Source: Liquidambar formosana
Taxonomy: Eukaryota; Streptophyta; Magnoliopsida; Saxifragales; Altingiaceae
Assembly: GCA_039720395.1 (NCBI GenBank)
Contig: CM077827.1
Span: 22,658,375 to 22,722,374, forward strand
Reading direction: 5' to 3'
DNA length: 64,000 bases
Shown: piece after piece, positions 1 through 10,544 of the stretch
How the letters are laid out: each line of letters starts with the position of its first letter
Numbering within the stretch: position 1 is the stretch's first letter
Translations under genes and position numbers: made by a program
Notes under the pieces: model-generated
Databases searched by the model: none
What the model saw: the letters and a program-made list of their open reading frames with translations, nothing else
Told to the model about the DNA's origin: nothing

Positions 1-245
1 TTATTTACTTATGTAGTTATGTGACCCTCCTTGCAAATTGTGTGGGACTGCATGCATGCATGGATCCTAGTCTTCTTGTAAAAGATGTAGGAATCCATGC
101 ATAACCCCATGGAATGTCACGTGGACCTCTCCTTGTAAAGCATGTGGGACCACAGGGGATGAAGGTTGCTAGCTAGAGTTGTTTAGAGCAAGAGAGAGCA
201 GGTCATGATCTTTAGATGATAATGAGAAAGAAAAAAGAGGAAAGC

Positions 246-325
246 CATGAGGTAACCCAGTGGTGAGGAAGAGTGAGGTAAAAAGAAGGATTAAGATAGG
301 TTAGGGATTCGAACCCCTCCAATTA
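246..325 (+). repeat. tRNA-like SINE head (box A and box B)
   Basis: An RNA polymerase III-type box A (GGTAACCCAGTGGTGAGG) is followed about 40 bases later by a box B (GGGATTCGAACCC). No cloverleaf can be closed, so this looks like the head of a tRNA-derived SINE rather than a tRNA gene. The 3' end is not clear; a (GA)n run follows at 474-498. Confidence 0.3.
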
Positions 326-473
326 AGGGTGTTCGTGGTTCAGTTTTAAGGTAGATTTCAAACCATGCTATTAAAAAACCAAACCAAACAAAAAAAATTC
401 GGTTCGGTTTCGGTTTCAGTTTTAACCTACCTCCAATTGTACCACCAAAAAAAAAATAGAGATTTAGATTTAA

Positions 474-498
474 AAGAGAGAGAGAGAGAGAGAGAGAG
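474..498. repeat. (AG)n microsatellite
   Basis: An uninterrupted AG dinucleotide run of about 12 units, in AT-rich intergenic sequence. Confidence 0.85.
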
Positions 499-670
499 TG
501 AAAGTGAAGCTTAGTAAGGAAAAAATAGAAATTTTGATTCACAAGGGTAAAACTGGTATTGTAAAGGGCTGATAGAATGACACCAGCACAAAAAATAAGA
601 TTGCTAATGGATATGTGATGGAAGAGGGTTCGAGTGTTACTACGGATGCCTGAAAGGGGGAGGCCAACTA

Positions 671-690
671 TCTTTATCAAAAAAAAAAAA
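671..690 (+). mobile_element. Minimal retroposon: 20-base LINE tail with target duplication
   Basis: TCTTTATC followed by twelve A lies between two copies of AGGGGGAGGCCAACTA (655-670 and 691-706). TTTATC plus poly(A) is also how the truncated LINE at 28,554-29,437 ends. This fits a target-primed LINE insertion that stopped within a few bases of its 3' end. Confidence 0.6.
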
Positions 691-706
691 AGGGGGAGGC
701 CAACTA

Positions 707-1471
707 CAATTTCTCAAAGTAGGGGGATCTGCTTGTATTTATGCTAAATAGCAAAGCGTCCAAGTGTAGTTTGCCCAAAGAAAAAAAAATACAGGAGATA
801 TATAATTAGCCTTAACTCTAAAATGCAAGCTAAACAAGATTTATGGGTAACAACTTCTTTGTTTCTAGTTTTTTGCAGTTTAGTTCTAGAAGTACAACAT
901 CATTGTGTGCATTGGTGGTGATTAATTAAGCCATTTGGAGTAGAGATAGAGCTGTAAATAAACTAAACCGCTCAAAAAAAAAGCTCGATAAGGGTTCATT
1001 TGAACTTATTCTTTTATTAAAGTAGTCAAGATCAAGTTTAGAAGTAAGACTTGTTTAATCACAAACGAGAATTAGTAAAAATATTATTATCAACATTATC
1101 ATATGAGATCGTATTTTAAATAAATATTTTATGAATCTTTATCATTGGTAAAGATACAAATGAATCAAGCCGTCTGTGAATATGTAGCCTTCAAACAAGT
1201 TCGATAAAAGCTTATATATTTAAGTTCATTCGTTTATTAAACGAACCAAGCTCAAACAATATTATAACTGTAAAATGTCCTCCACATTCATCCAAAAGCC
1301 AAATCGTTTACTACATTTTTAAAATAGGTTACAAAATATTTTTATCATTCACAAGTTATTTTAGAAATTTAACCAAATTAAAAATATATAGATTATTTGA
1401 AACTTACAGGGATGAAATTTCCAATCAGACAACTTTATTTTCTTCTTACATTTTTTATCCTCTTTACGTAC
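707..1471. other. AT-rich stretch without recognisable gene
   Basis: No coding signal seen. A stretch near 949-975 reads like the start of a non-autonomous hAT-type element, but I could not find a matching other end. Confidence 0.4.
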
Positions 1472-1849
1472 CTTGCATTGTTAGGGAGCCATTGAGCCAA
1501 TTGAAGCTCAAATCCAACGTCTCCAAGTTTTCCAAAACTGATAATTCTGCATACATTTTAAAATAATAAGAAACTAAGAAAATAAAAACAAGATTCTGCA
1601 AAGTATAATACAAAAAGTAAGCATGCCTTGGGCCGGAAATGATCCTTCCATTTCATTGCCAACAGGAATTAGATGCTTAAGGGATGTGAGCACACTCAAC
1701 GAATGTATGATGCTAATGTTGAACCAGTTAAAACCAAGATCTAACGTCTCCAGCTTTTTCAATCTAGACAAACCTTCCACATCTACAATAACATACATAT
1801 ATATTGTTAAAAAAAAAAAAACAAAAATACTCTTTTTGTTCATAAATTA

Positions 1850-2088
1850 TTTGCCCCTTTTCATTTCTCGGATGTTTCAAAATTATTGTCGCATTCCAAA
1901 AGTCAATAATTCTTGTTATTTCATTCCTTAAAATATCCTTAAAAGGTATTCTCTTTTTCCAATGTTTTGTACAATTGAGGGCAAAATTGGAATATCAAAA
2001 CAATTATATTGATGTGAAAGCATTTCATATGGTTTTCTAAAAAAAGCGTGTTCTTTTAAAGGGGACAGTCAATTAGGATCGGAGGGAG
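1850..2088 (-). mobile_element. Stowaway-like MITE, one end missing
   Basis: On the minus strand this begins CTCCCTCCGATCC after a TA and aligns by eye over about 240 bases with the Stowaway-like element starting at 40,872. The second terminal repeat is absent, so the copy is truncated. It lies in an intron of the RLP relic. Confidence 0.65.
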
Positions 2089-2159
2089 TATAACGTATTG
2101 TCTTGTATTGTAATAGAAATCAAGTTACAGCTTACCGACTTAGTGAAGGAAACATTTAA

Positions 2160-2295
2160 TGGTGCGTTTGGATGAAAAATTTGCATGATGGATTTAAACT
2201 AAGTTGGGATTTCAATGCCAAATTATGGTAGCCGCGGTAAATGCAGATGAGATTGAAATATCATCTTAACCCAAATCCCTCATCCAAATGCACCA
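2160..2295. mobile_element. Tourist-like MITE with TAA target duplication
   Basis: A 136-bp element with imperfect terminal repeats (TGGTGCGTTTGGATGA at the left, complement of TCATCCAAATGCACCA at the right) lies between TAA at 2157-2159 and TAA at 2296-2298. A 3-bp TAA duplication is diagnostic of the PIF/Harbinger-Tourist group. It sits in the same RLP intron as the Stowaway-like copy. Confidence 0.8.
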
Positions 2296-2765
2296 TAACA
2301 CAACAAATTAGCATTTTTATTTGACTTCTAAGACTATGAAGAAGAAAATATAATATAGTTATGAGCTAAACCGTTACTTCATTCATGATGAGTTATTTAT
2401 GTTTTACATCATGGCCGGATCATTTTCCTTTTCTTTTTTTTGTGGCACCAATCCGACTTTATCTGAATTCTCAAATTTTTTGGGTCATTTAGTATTTTTC
2501 AACTAAAAGATATTACTAATTCTTCCACCTTTCCATTATTCAGCACGTACCAGGCCATCAGTACCAAATTACTATGAGGTAATAAAAAATAGAAACATAC
2601 CATTTAGACCGGGTACTCATGATGGGTGCCCGCATCAATTGATTTAATTAATGGTCATTGGGGAGTTTTAAAACCCAGACCTCCCTATATAAAATTTCAC
2701 CAACACCTATGTCATATTAGATCAACTAGGACATACCAAGATCAGGCTTGTCATTTATCTTTTAT

Positions 2766-2812
2766 TGTCTTCTTCTTCTTCTTCTTCTTCTTCTTCTTCT
2801 TCTTCTTCTTTT
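2766..2812. repeat. (CTT)n microsatellite
   Basis: About 14 CTT/TTC units followed by a T run. Confidence 0.9.
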
Positions 2813-3204
2813 TTTTTATTTTTATTTTAATACAAAGTAATATTTAGAGTTGTTTGTAGTAAAATGCGAACAACTCTTTCATTTAAAAAAAAATAAGAAT
2901 AAAAATCTAGGACATACCTGGCCACTTGGCAGAGTTGACGTACCTTTGCTCTCAATCGAACCACTGAACCCATTATAAGATAAGTTCAAACTTCGTAGCT
3001 CTCTGAAATGATGGAACAATGAGACGTTTAAAAACCAAGTTACGTCGTATTCATCTGAAATTTGTGTAATACTGTGGAGGGAGAGGTGTATCACGTGCCC
3101 TGTGGTTGCATTGCACGTGACTCGCTCCCAGTGACAACAATTACTGTCTCCGTCATGAACCCATGACGGGAGAAGAGGGAAAAAGGAGTAACCCTAACCC
3201 TAAA

Positions 3205-3396
3205 GCTTTGATACCATGTTAGGGTTTTTAGGGTTTGTAGGATAAGAGAAGAGACAAAAATCTAGAGAAAAGGAGGCAGCAACCCTAAAATGGGTTGAGC
3301 ACTCTTATTTGTATCATTAAACATAGAAAATTACAAATATAATCCCTACTAATAAGTTATTAGAATAAGCCCCTATTTATTAACTCAACACAAACA
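3205..3396 (-). mobile_element. Short LTR (about 180 bp) with primer-binding site, copy 1
   Basis: On the minus strand the sequence starts TGTTTGTGTTGAG, ends CCCTAACA at 3217, and is followed by TGGTATCAAAGC (3205-3216), a near match to the initiator-tRNA-Met primer-binding site. Two more copies lie at 22,731 and 50,479. A ~178-bp LTR with this site suggests a TRIM or small Copia element; no second LTR or coding region is adjacent. Internal sequence after the PBS runs directly into the RLP relic near 3180. Confidence 0.7.
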
Positions 3397-3404
3397 TTAG
3401 CAAG

Positions 3405-3506
3405 GTGTTTAAATTAAGGGCTCTGCTATAGGAAGCAATGCCCTACAGCAACTTACTTAAATATAGCAACTGAAGTGGACAATCCACGTCAACACGCTGA
3501 CATCCG
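3405..3506 (+). repeat. MULE terminal repeat fragment next to the LTR
   Basis: GCTATAGGAAGCAATGCCC and the next ~70 bases match, inverted, the sequence at 50,380-50,475, where it borders the Ulp1-carrying region. In both places the same ~30 bases separate it from the short LTR, so the junction itself was copied. At 3507 it changes abruptly to unit A/B sequence, at the shared bases ATCCGCATAAAG. Confidence 0.55.
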
Positions 3507-3776
3507 CATAAAGCCCAAAGCATTTCATAATCATGTGAGGCATAGTTTTAAAAAATATTTCTCAATAGCATGCTCCAAGCAATTTCCATAAGTTTTTTTT
3601 TTTTTTTTTTTAAATTTTATATGAGAGCAATTTTCATAAAGTTATCATTTCACAATAATCAATATGCCTCAAATTTCACGATTAAAATAACACCACACAT
3701 CATGCTATATTCCATGTATCAATTCTCATTTTAAAACTAAAATACATCATTAATTTATAAAAGCATGCTTCATAAA
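3507..3776 (+). repeat. Fragment of the unit A/B repeat
   Basis: Collinear by eye with 27,722-27,965 in unit A and 59,408-59,630 in unit B. It ends where the large MULE begins, making a third, partial copy of that repeat. Confidence 0.75.
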
Positions 3777-4340
3777 GGATAATGCTAGCTATCCTGAAAA
3801 AAGTCACGAAAGGTCTTGCCCGACTAAGGTGGAAGATGAGTTGGCTAAAACCACGTCACCCAAATTCTTTTATGAATGAATTGTGTATTCTAGCGGGAGA
3901 CCAAATTTTTTGAAGTAGGAAAGGGCAAAAACTACATGTGGGCCCCATTAAACAGCTTTACTAAAAATTCATTGTTTTCTCCTCCACTCTACCCCCATTC
4001 TCCATCCTCTGTTCCGCCTCATACAGGAGAAGTAAAACCCAACCCTTTTGACCTCTCTTTCTCTCGCCCTACGTCCGGCAAATTTCTCAGGCTTTACTTC
4101 ACCCTTCATTTTCCTCGTTTGGTTACCAAGAAAGTCTGAGAATTTTTTTTTTTTTTTTGGGATCTGTTTCGTTGTCCAAAAACTAGAGTTGAAGTCTATA
4201 TTTTTTCTGAATTCAATGCTTTTGGGATTGTTTGGTTGTCAAGAAAGTGAAGTTTGTGGAAGTGATGGGTCCAAAGCGGATCTCTTCTAGATTTGTCAAG
4301 TTGAGAATTTATTCCCCTCGTTTAGTTACCAAGAAAGCTG
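3777..4340 (+). repeat. Left TIR of the FAR1-type MULE
   Basis: Matches the minus strand of 9,860-10,544 from the terminal GGATAATGCTAGC through several CGTTTGGTT-type motifs, with indels in T runs. The right copy carries a splice donor (GAG/GTAAGT at 10,191) that is absent here, so only the right TIR serves as the transposase leader. Confidence 0.8.
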
Positions 4341-5100
4341 CCGAGAAAATTGAGACTTTTTCTTTCTTTCTTTCTTTCTTTCTTTTTTGGATCCGTTTTG
4401 TGTGTGTTAGTTTTGGATTCGTTTGGTTGCCAAGAAATTGGAGAAAGAAATTGGAGTTTGCGAGAACGAGAATCATAGGGTGCAAGATGGATCTCTTCTT
4501 CTGGATTTGTGAGGATTTGACAAATAGGAGAGCCCAAGATTCGAACTTAACTTCCCAGGGAATCTCTGAGTTCAAGGCCAGATGCGTATGACCCCAATGT
4601 AACAGGGCTTAGCTGAAGCTGCTAGCAGTATAGATATCTAACAAAGACTACCTACAAAGGCAGCAACTACAACCCAGCCCGAAAGACAGTCTATGGCTTG
4701 CTCAAAAGCAAGTAGCGAAGACCCCAAAAGCGCAGGGGAAACCATCTAAGGAACAATGGTGGCAGAAGCTCTGTTTTTTTGGCCTTTTTCCTTCTTGTTT
4801 CTTGAGTTTTTTCAATTGTACCAGGGAAAAAATTGTAAGCTTGGGAATTTTCTTGATCAATTTTGGTTTGTACAGGAAAAATTGATGGAAATGTGCTATG
4901 CTGACTACATAAAATATATATATATATATATATATTTTATGAAGTATAGATGGAATATATACACTTGAAGCATATTACATTACTCTTCAAATAGTCTGGA
5001 TAAAACTCATACAATTTAGTTTTTTGTTATATGAGATTGTTCACAGGAACATCATTTGAATTATTGTTTTTTGTGGTTTTCATTTTTTTTTTTTGGCCGA
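4341..5100. other. Non-coding MULE interior
   Basis: No coding region recognised. A relatively GC-rich patch at 4570-4750 has no identity I can name; an (AT)n run lies at about 4914-4935. Confidence 0.4.
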
Positions 5101-5290
5101 ATGATCAGTTGGATTGTTGGAAATGGGGAGAATGTAAAGGTTTGGGATGACAACCTTAAGGAAGCAAGCCTTCAGGTGGTGCCAATTAATTTAGAGGACT
5201 ACACAAATTGATACTCAATGATCACAATGCTGGGAACTTAAGAAGGATGTAATTCTTACTCTTGGATTCTGGTTAAAATATGATACAATT
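5101..5290 (+). pseudogene. LINE reverse-transcriptase tail fragment
   Basis: Translation gives WIVGNGENVKVWDDN, the signature that precedes the zinc-binding region at the C-terminus of plant LINE polyproteins; stops follow within about 20 codons. It is a small relic inside the MULE. Confidence 0.5.
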
Positions 5291-6098
5291 TTTTTTTTGG
5301 ATCAACATACAATATGATATGATGATATCGATCACATGCCAAACCTTCCAAGGTGCCCTTTGTTCAAATGGCAATCCATATGTGATCTTTCCCATTGCTC
5401 CAAGGTTGAGTTTTTTTCTTAGCTCATCATTTGTTCATGATGCCACTCCCCTACCAGGCATTTGTGTAACATAAGTATTATTCAAATTGCTATATATTAT
5501 TTTTGCCATACACAAGATGAAAACTGGTAGAGAATGGCTAGTGATCAAGTTCATTGAAAAAAAAAAATGCTTAGGCATTTGTGTAACATAAATATGAATC
5601 CTCACTTTTTTTTGGTCAATTGTTCTACCTCTTCATTTTTTTCCCCCCTTTGGTTAAGTAGTGGCTGTAACATTACATTAACTTAAAACTTTGCATCTGT
5701 ACATTAAAAAAAAAAAACAAAACACGAAGAAAAAAAGGCATAGCTTGCCTCCAATGTAAACCCTGAAAGAATGACAAGCAGATTTATAGAATTATGATAC
5801 CTAAACTACTACACCATGAGCACCTCGTAATGACAATTAATAAATCTTATAATTTGCATAAAAGTAATATACATAAGAGCCAAATTGTTCAGACCTTCAA
5901 CAAGACACTTTCAAAATCAAAATATAACACTAACAAATACATCAAAAAGATTAAATCTCAATTTCTTAAATCTATCCAAAACTCAAAAATCCAGCCTCCT
6001 AGCTTAAAGCTCCACCAATATAAGAACTGTGATGTTAAACTTGCAAAAATGTTTAAATATGCCCATCTCATTGCATTTCATGATAGTAACAGATTTAC
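5291..6098. other. Non-coding MULE interior
   Basis: AT-rich sequence with A and T homopolymers. No gene recognised. Confidence 0.4.
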
Positions 6099-6300
6099 AC
6101 AATTGTTTTTTTTTTTTTTTTTTTTTTTTTGTTAAGGTAAAGATTTGTATTAAATAAAAAGGGGCGTAAGCCCTCGTACATGAGACATATACAAGAGAAA
6201 AAAAAACCTAAGCTCCATGGAAAAAAGAGGAACTTCCAAAAAACCTCAACCCCCATCAAAATTTCAAACAAAGGGAGTCGACAAAAAGTTAAAAAAAAAA
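6099..6300 (-). mobile_element. Short 5'-truncated retroposon (LINE 3' end)
   Basis: Reading the minus strand, a LINE-like 3' untranslated sequence (CCCCTTTTTATTTAATACAA) ends in a long poly(A), seen as the T run at 6104-6130. AGATTTACA occurs on both sides (6090-6098 and 6301-6309), a plausible target duplication, although extra bases separate it from the tail. Confidence 0.5.
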
Positions 6301-6434
6301 AGATTTACAACCAGCTATGTAACTACAATACCACCAACAAAGAGATTTAACCAAAAAAAAATTTGAGCTCCAAAATAGATGACTCTACTCTTCAAAAGTT
6401 CACAAAAAAGAGAATTATACAGCTCCAAATATGC

Positions 6435-9323
6435 TTAGGGTCGCTGATGTATATCATCTACATTTGTTTCCAACTCCCTACAACACAAACCAAACATGTA
6501 TAGCCAATTAGTTAATTGATTTCATAAATAATTAAGATATTATATAAGTATGTCAATGATCTTATAAATATCACAAATGGTGTCTGTGGTTTAAATACCT
6601 GTTATTGGTTTGAAGCAAATGAAGCTTCTGCATAGCTACATCCAAAAAGTGACTTGGATTTGCCTATTCAGAAATAAAGATGCATCACGGGTCTCATATA
6701 TATAAATAATGCATTACACTAGATTAATTATATCAAATTTAATCAAGCAGTAGATATAGAAGACCATTGTATTTACACTCTCTTTTGTTCCAAACTCATT
6801 GGCCGCTGGTGATTGATTCAAGATATGTGGATCGATGACATAGCTACCTCCCAAAACATTAGCTGAGTTTGCCTATTGCCACATGTATAACATTACAAAT
6901 AATCATTAAAAAGAAAAAAAAGAAAAAAAAAGGGTAATGTTATCATTGGATGATAAAATTTCAGCAAATAATAATCTATACCATTACATTTATTGTCTTT
7001 TGTGTTCCACTCTCATTGACAATGTGGGTTGTAAGTGGAGATTCACTTCCACCATTTTTTAGGCCTTGTTCCTCGAAACCCTGTAAGTATAATGAGAAAA
7101 AAAAATTAACGAATAAGTTTGGTTTGCGGAAAAGAAACATATTTTCCTACATAAAAAATATAGTTAATATACCTTTTTTTGTTTCTTCTTTATTCTTTCC
7201 ACCACTTTCTCTCCTTTGGACACTAGTCTATTAGTTCGTGGCCGACCTTTACTTTTAACAATCAAAGGAGAAAGTACCTTGCTGCTTGCTCTTGGTAATC
7301 CATTGTTATCATCTACACATTTTGGCAAACCAACTAATGTAACTTGAGTGGGTTTATTGCTCCCACTTGTTGATTCCTTACTAAGCAATCGACTCTTTAA
7401 TTCAGCCATATCACTCATCACAATGTTATAGCTCTCTTCAAATTCTATTGCTAGTGCTGCCACTTCTTGCATTTCTTTCATCATCTTGTCATATCGTAGT
7501 GTTTGCGGTTTATCATTTGAATCATCATAACTGTTCTTAATATAATTGCATTTCTGCTTTATGTCCTTCCTCCAACGGGGTAAAATGTATTTAGATGGAA
7601 CCTGTTGCACTCTTCTTTGGGTGAGTACCGAAAGAGAGTGTCTACACATAATCCTCTTGAACTCAAATAATTGACACATGCACTTCACATCACATTCAAC
7701 TTCATTGAAATAAACATCAAAAACCACATCTTTCCTTCCATTGCCCACTGCTACATCTTCAATGACTTGGTATATACATATTGAGCCTTCCACTTTAACA
7801 AGATTGGGATAACAATAGAACTTCCCCTGCATCAATTCCTCTTGAAACTCTTTAAACTTTGCATTGGTGTAAGCTTCTTGAAATTGTATCTCAAACTGAA
7901 AATTAGTTGCACATTCATACCTTGAATTAAAAGACTGATAATCTGCTATATTCTCCTTTTCAACTTTACTTTTTAAAGCATTGTTGTATTGTTCAACAAA
8001 TTGCTTTAAGGAAGTGTCATGGCGCACATATCCATCAAAGAATGCATTTATACTCTCACTACGTTGTGTAGTTGACATTTTCGCCCAAAAAGTATCTTTC
8101 AAATAAATTGGAACCCATCGATGCCACTCATCATACAACCCTCCCAACCATTCATTATCATAAAGATCATATTTTTCAATCATCTTTGTCCATCCTTCTT
8201 CAAACTCATCTTCGGTGAAAGAATCATAAACAACATTTTGCAACGTTGTCTTAATACCTTCATATTCAGAATAACATCTCAACTTCTCAGGAACTTTTTT
8301 CATTATATGCCACAAACACCATCGATGCCGAGTATTTGGAAACACCCTCTCAATAGCCCTTTGCATAGCTTTGCATTGGTCAGTGATTATAGCTCTTGGA
8401 GGACACCATGACATACAAGCTAACCAAGCCTTAAATAGCCATACAAATGTCTCAATATTTTCGTTTGACAACAAACCGCATCCCAACAACACTGATTGGC
8501 CATGATGATTCACTCCAACAAAAGGAGCAAAAGGCATATGATACTTATTTGTGAGATAAGTTGTGTCAAATGTGACAATATCTCCAAATGCTTCAAATGC
8601 TGCCTTACTTCTTGCATCGGCCCAAAACAAATTCCTCAAGCGGCAATCCTCATCCAAGTCCATCAGATAGAAAAAGTTAGAATTGTTAGCTTGCATTCTA
8701 ACAAAATAGTTATGGACTGCTTGAGCATCTCCCACTCCAAGTCTAAATCTTCGTGCTTGCTCAATGTAATTTCGGCATTCTTTCTCACCAAATGATAGAT
8801 TCTCGTATCCCCTCGCTTCAACAACCAAAGAATAAAAATTCCTTTTAGGACATATCCCAGCTTGATCATTTAATTCAAGTCTTCTTTTTACATGCGGATC
8901 CAACTTCTTGTTACATCTAAAAAATCATGTTTTGCCTGGACTCAATGCATGATTATGTTCTAACTCAATAGTGGTCAATTTGAACTTCCCATCAAGTTGC
9001 AATGTCAAACTAAACTTAGCTGGGCAATTTGTTTTTGTTGTGAGGTTTAACTTCGCTGGATTCTTTGCAGGTTGAGCCTTTCTAGCACGAGCACAAGCAA
9101 ATGTGGCATACCTCAATGTCCCATCATCTCCGCATTTTAAGGATCTTCTATGCACAGCAAACCCTTCTTGTTGAGCATAATTAGCATAATATTGATAACC
9201 ATCATCTATAGAGCTAAACTGCATCCCGACCTTGGGTGATTCAACTACTTTATTCTCATCACATTTATTTTCATTTGAGCAAATATCATCTGCTTCATTC
9301 TCCTCACATCTATCCTCTAGTTT
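6435..9323 (-). pseudogene. FAR1/FHY3-related MULE transposase, multi-exon, one in-frame TGA
   Basis: Likely the MULE's own transposase. The main exon (9323 to 7173) encodes a FAR1-type DNA-binding domain (GMQFSSIDDGYQYYANYA to HNHALSPGKT), a MULE DDE domain and a SWIM zinc finger (CMC...CRH). Putative catalytic acids are in FDTTY, IITDQ and SESINAFFDGY. The domain order matches FAR1-RELATED SEQUENCE proteins and autonomous MULEs such as Jittery. A TGA at 8925-8927 interrupts the reading frame between HNHALSPGKT and FFRCNKKL, where family members carry Arg; CGA to TGA is one transition. Four short 3' exons are supported by splice sites and open frame: 6988-7080, 6777-6872, 6599-6663, 6435-6477 (stop TAA 6435-6437, ending DDIHQRP). 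The acceptor at 9325-9324 pairs with a leader exon ending at 10,191. No Met precedes GMQF in the exon, so the true start is uncertain. Confidence 0.85.
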
Positions 9324-9859
9324 CTACAAAGTTCATAAACAGAATACATACAAACATAAATTAGATAAGAGAATAACACTATCTACTCATAAGCTATATA
9401 TGTAGAAACATGGAATTTCACCCCAAAAAAAATTAAAGACAAATTAGGAAAGGGAATAAAAAGGGTTTCACTAATCATATGCTGTGTTTTTTTTATTTTT
9501 TTATTTAGACAATTGATAACTATTTGTGCTTTGTTTGGTTTTTTATAAAAATTAAAAGGGTAATTAAAAACATAATCACATTCGTGCTTATTAAACAAAA
9601 ATATGAATACAATATAGTAACATCCTAAATTGTCAGAATGGTGGAAGAAAAAAAAACCAGAGAGAGAGAGCAACATGAAATAAAAAATACTCCATGAGAA
9701 TAATGTCATTTTAAGTTGGCAAATAATTCAACAAAAGAAAAAAAAAAAAAAAAACCAGCAAATAAACTACATTTTACTAAGAAAACTAAAGCATACCAAA
9801 ACAAGACTTTCTCGACAACCAAACGAGGCCCAAAAGGGAAAAAGAATATCGGGAAAGAA

Positions 9860-10544
9860 ATCTCGACTTCCAACTCCAGTTCCCCAACAACCAAACAAAT
9901 CAAAAGAAACACACACACACACAAACAAAAAAACAAAATTCTTGAATTTCTCAACTTGACAAATCCCAGAGTTTTGTCTTGAACTCCATGATTCCGGCAA
10001 ACTCCACTTTTTCGACATCCAAACGGTCCCAAAAGAGAGCCAAAAAAAAAGGGCATTGAATCTAGAAAGAAATCTTGACTTCAACTCCAGTTTTTGGACA
10101 ATGAAACGGATCCCAAAACAAAAAACAAAAACAAAAAAAAAACTTGACTTTGTCGTTTACCAAACGAGGAAAAAAAAAATGTCAACTTACCTCAGAAGCT
10201 GAACTGTTGGGTCGTGAGTCTTGCGTAATGGAGAGAACCAGATTTGTTGTTGCTAGACATAGGGCATGTGGGAATCATGGTAAAGAGGGATGGGTTTTGC
10301 CTTTTCGTGTGGGGTAGAACAGAGGAGAGAGAGTGGGGTAGGGAAATGGAGAAAACTATGGATGAAGTCAAGCTGTTTAGTGGGCCCCTCACAGCTTTTG
10401 CTTTTTTTATTTATAAAAACTCAAAGTCTCCCGCCTAAATAGACGTCCATCTGGAAAAAAAATAAGATGACATGTTTTAGCCACCTCACCATCCACGTAA
10501 GTCGGGCAACCCTTTTCGGGAATTTTTTCAGGATAGCTAGCATT
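9860..10544 (-). repeat. Right TIR of the MULE; carries transposase leader exon and splice donor
   Basis: Inverted copy of 3777-4340. On the minus strand it includes the leader up to a consensus donor GAG/GTAAGT (10,191/10,190). The first intron would run from 10,190 to 9,324 and is AT-rich with A and T homopolymers. The outer nine bases of this TIR lie at 16,220-16,228 beyond the inserted retrotransposon. Confidence 0.7.

Larger units (their letters stand above)
1472..3178 (-). pseudogene. Receptor-like protein (RLP), N-terminal part, truncated
   Basis: Three exons encode the start of an LRR receptor-like protein, a cell-surface protein of the Cf-9/RLP type. Exon 2944-3178 holds the LRRNT_2 cap: LLPSWV, the paired cysteines of CCHW, then VTCNATTGHVIHLSL, followed by a first repeat (ELRSLNLSYNGFSGSIES). 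Exon 1627-1782 gives KKLETLDLGFNWFNISII and LTSLKHL...EGSFPAQ. Exon 1472-1546 gives ELSVLENLETLDLSFNWLNG. All introns are phase 1, as is usual where one intron separates each LRR in this family. The signal peptide is missing because short-LTR retroelement sequence begins just before LLPSWV, and no further LRR exon is seen below 1472. The donor after 1627 is GC instead of GT. Family assignment is good; the gene is not functional as it stands. Confidence 0.75.

Noticed and set aside
3188..3205. CCCTAACCCTAAAG as a telomere remnant
   Set aside because: Only about two repeat units, and the same bases follow the primer-binding site in the copy at 22,920, so it is retroelement leader.
9706..10084. 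Overlapping 105- and 116-codon frames on the minus strand
   Set aside because: They sit in the first intron and TIR of the MULE, built of repeated CGTTTGGTT-type motifs, and differ from the corresponding left TIR frames.
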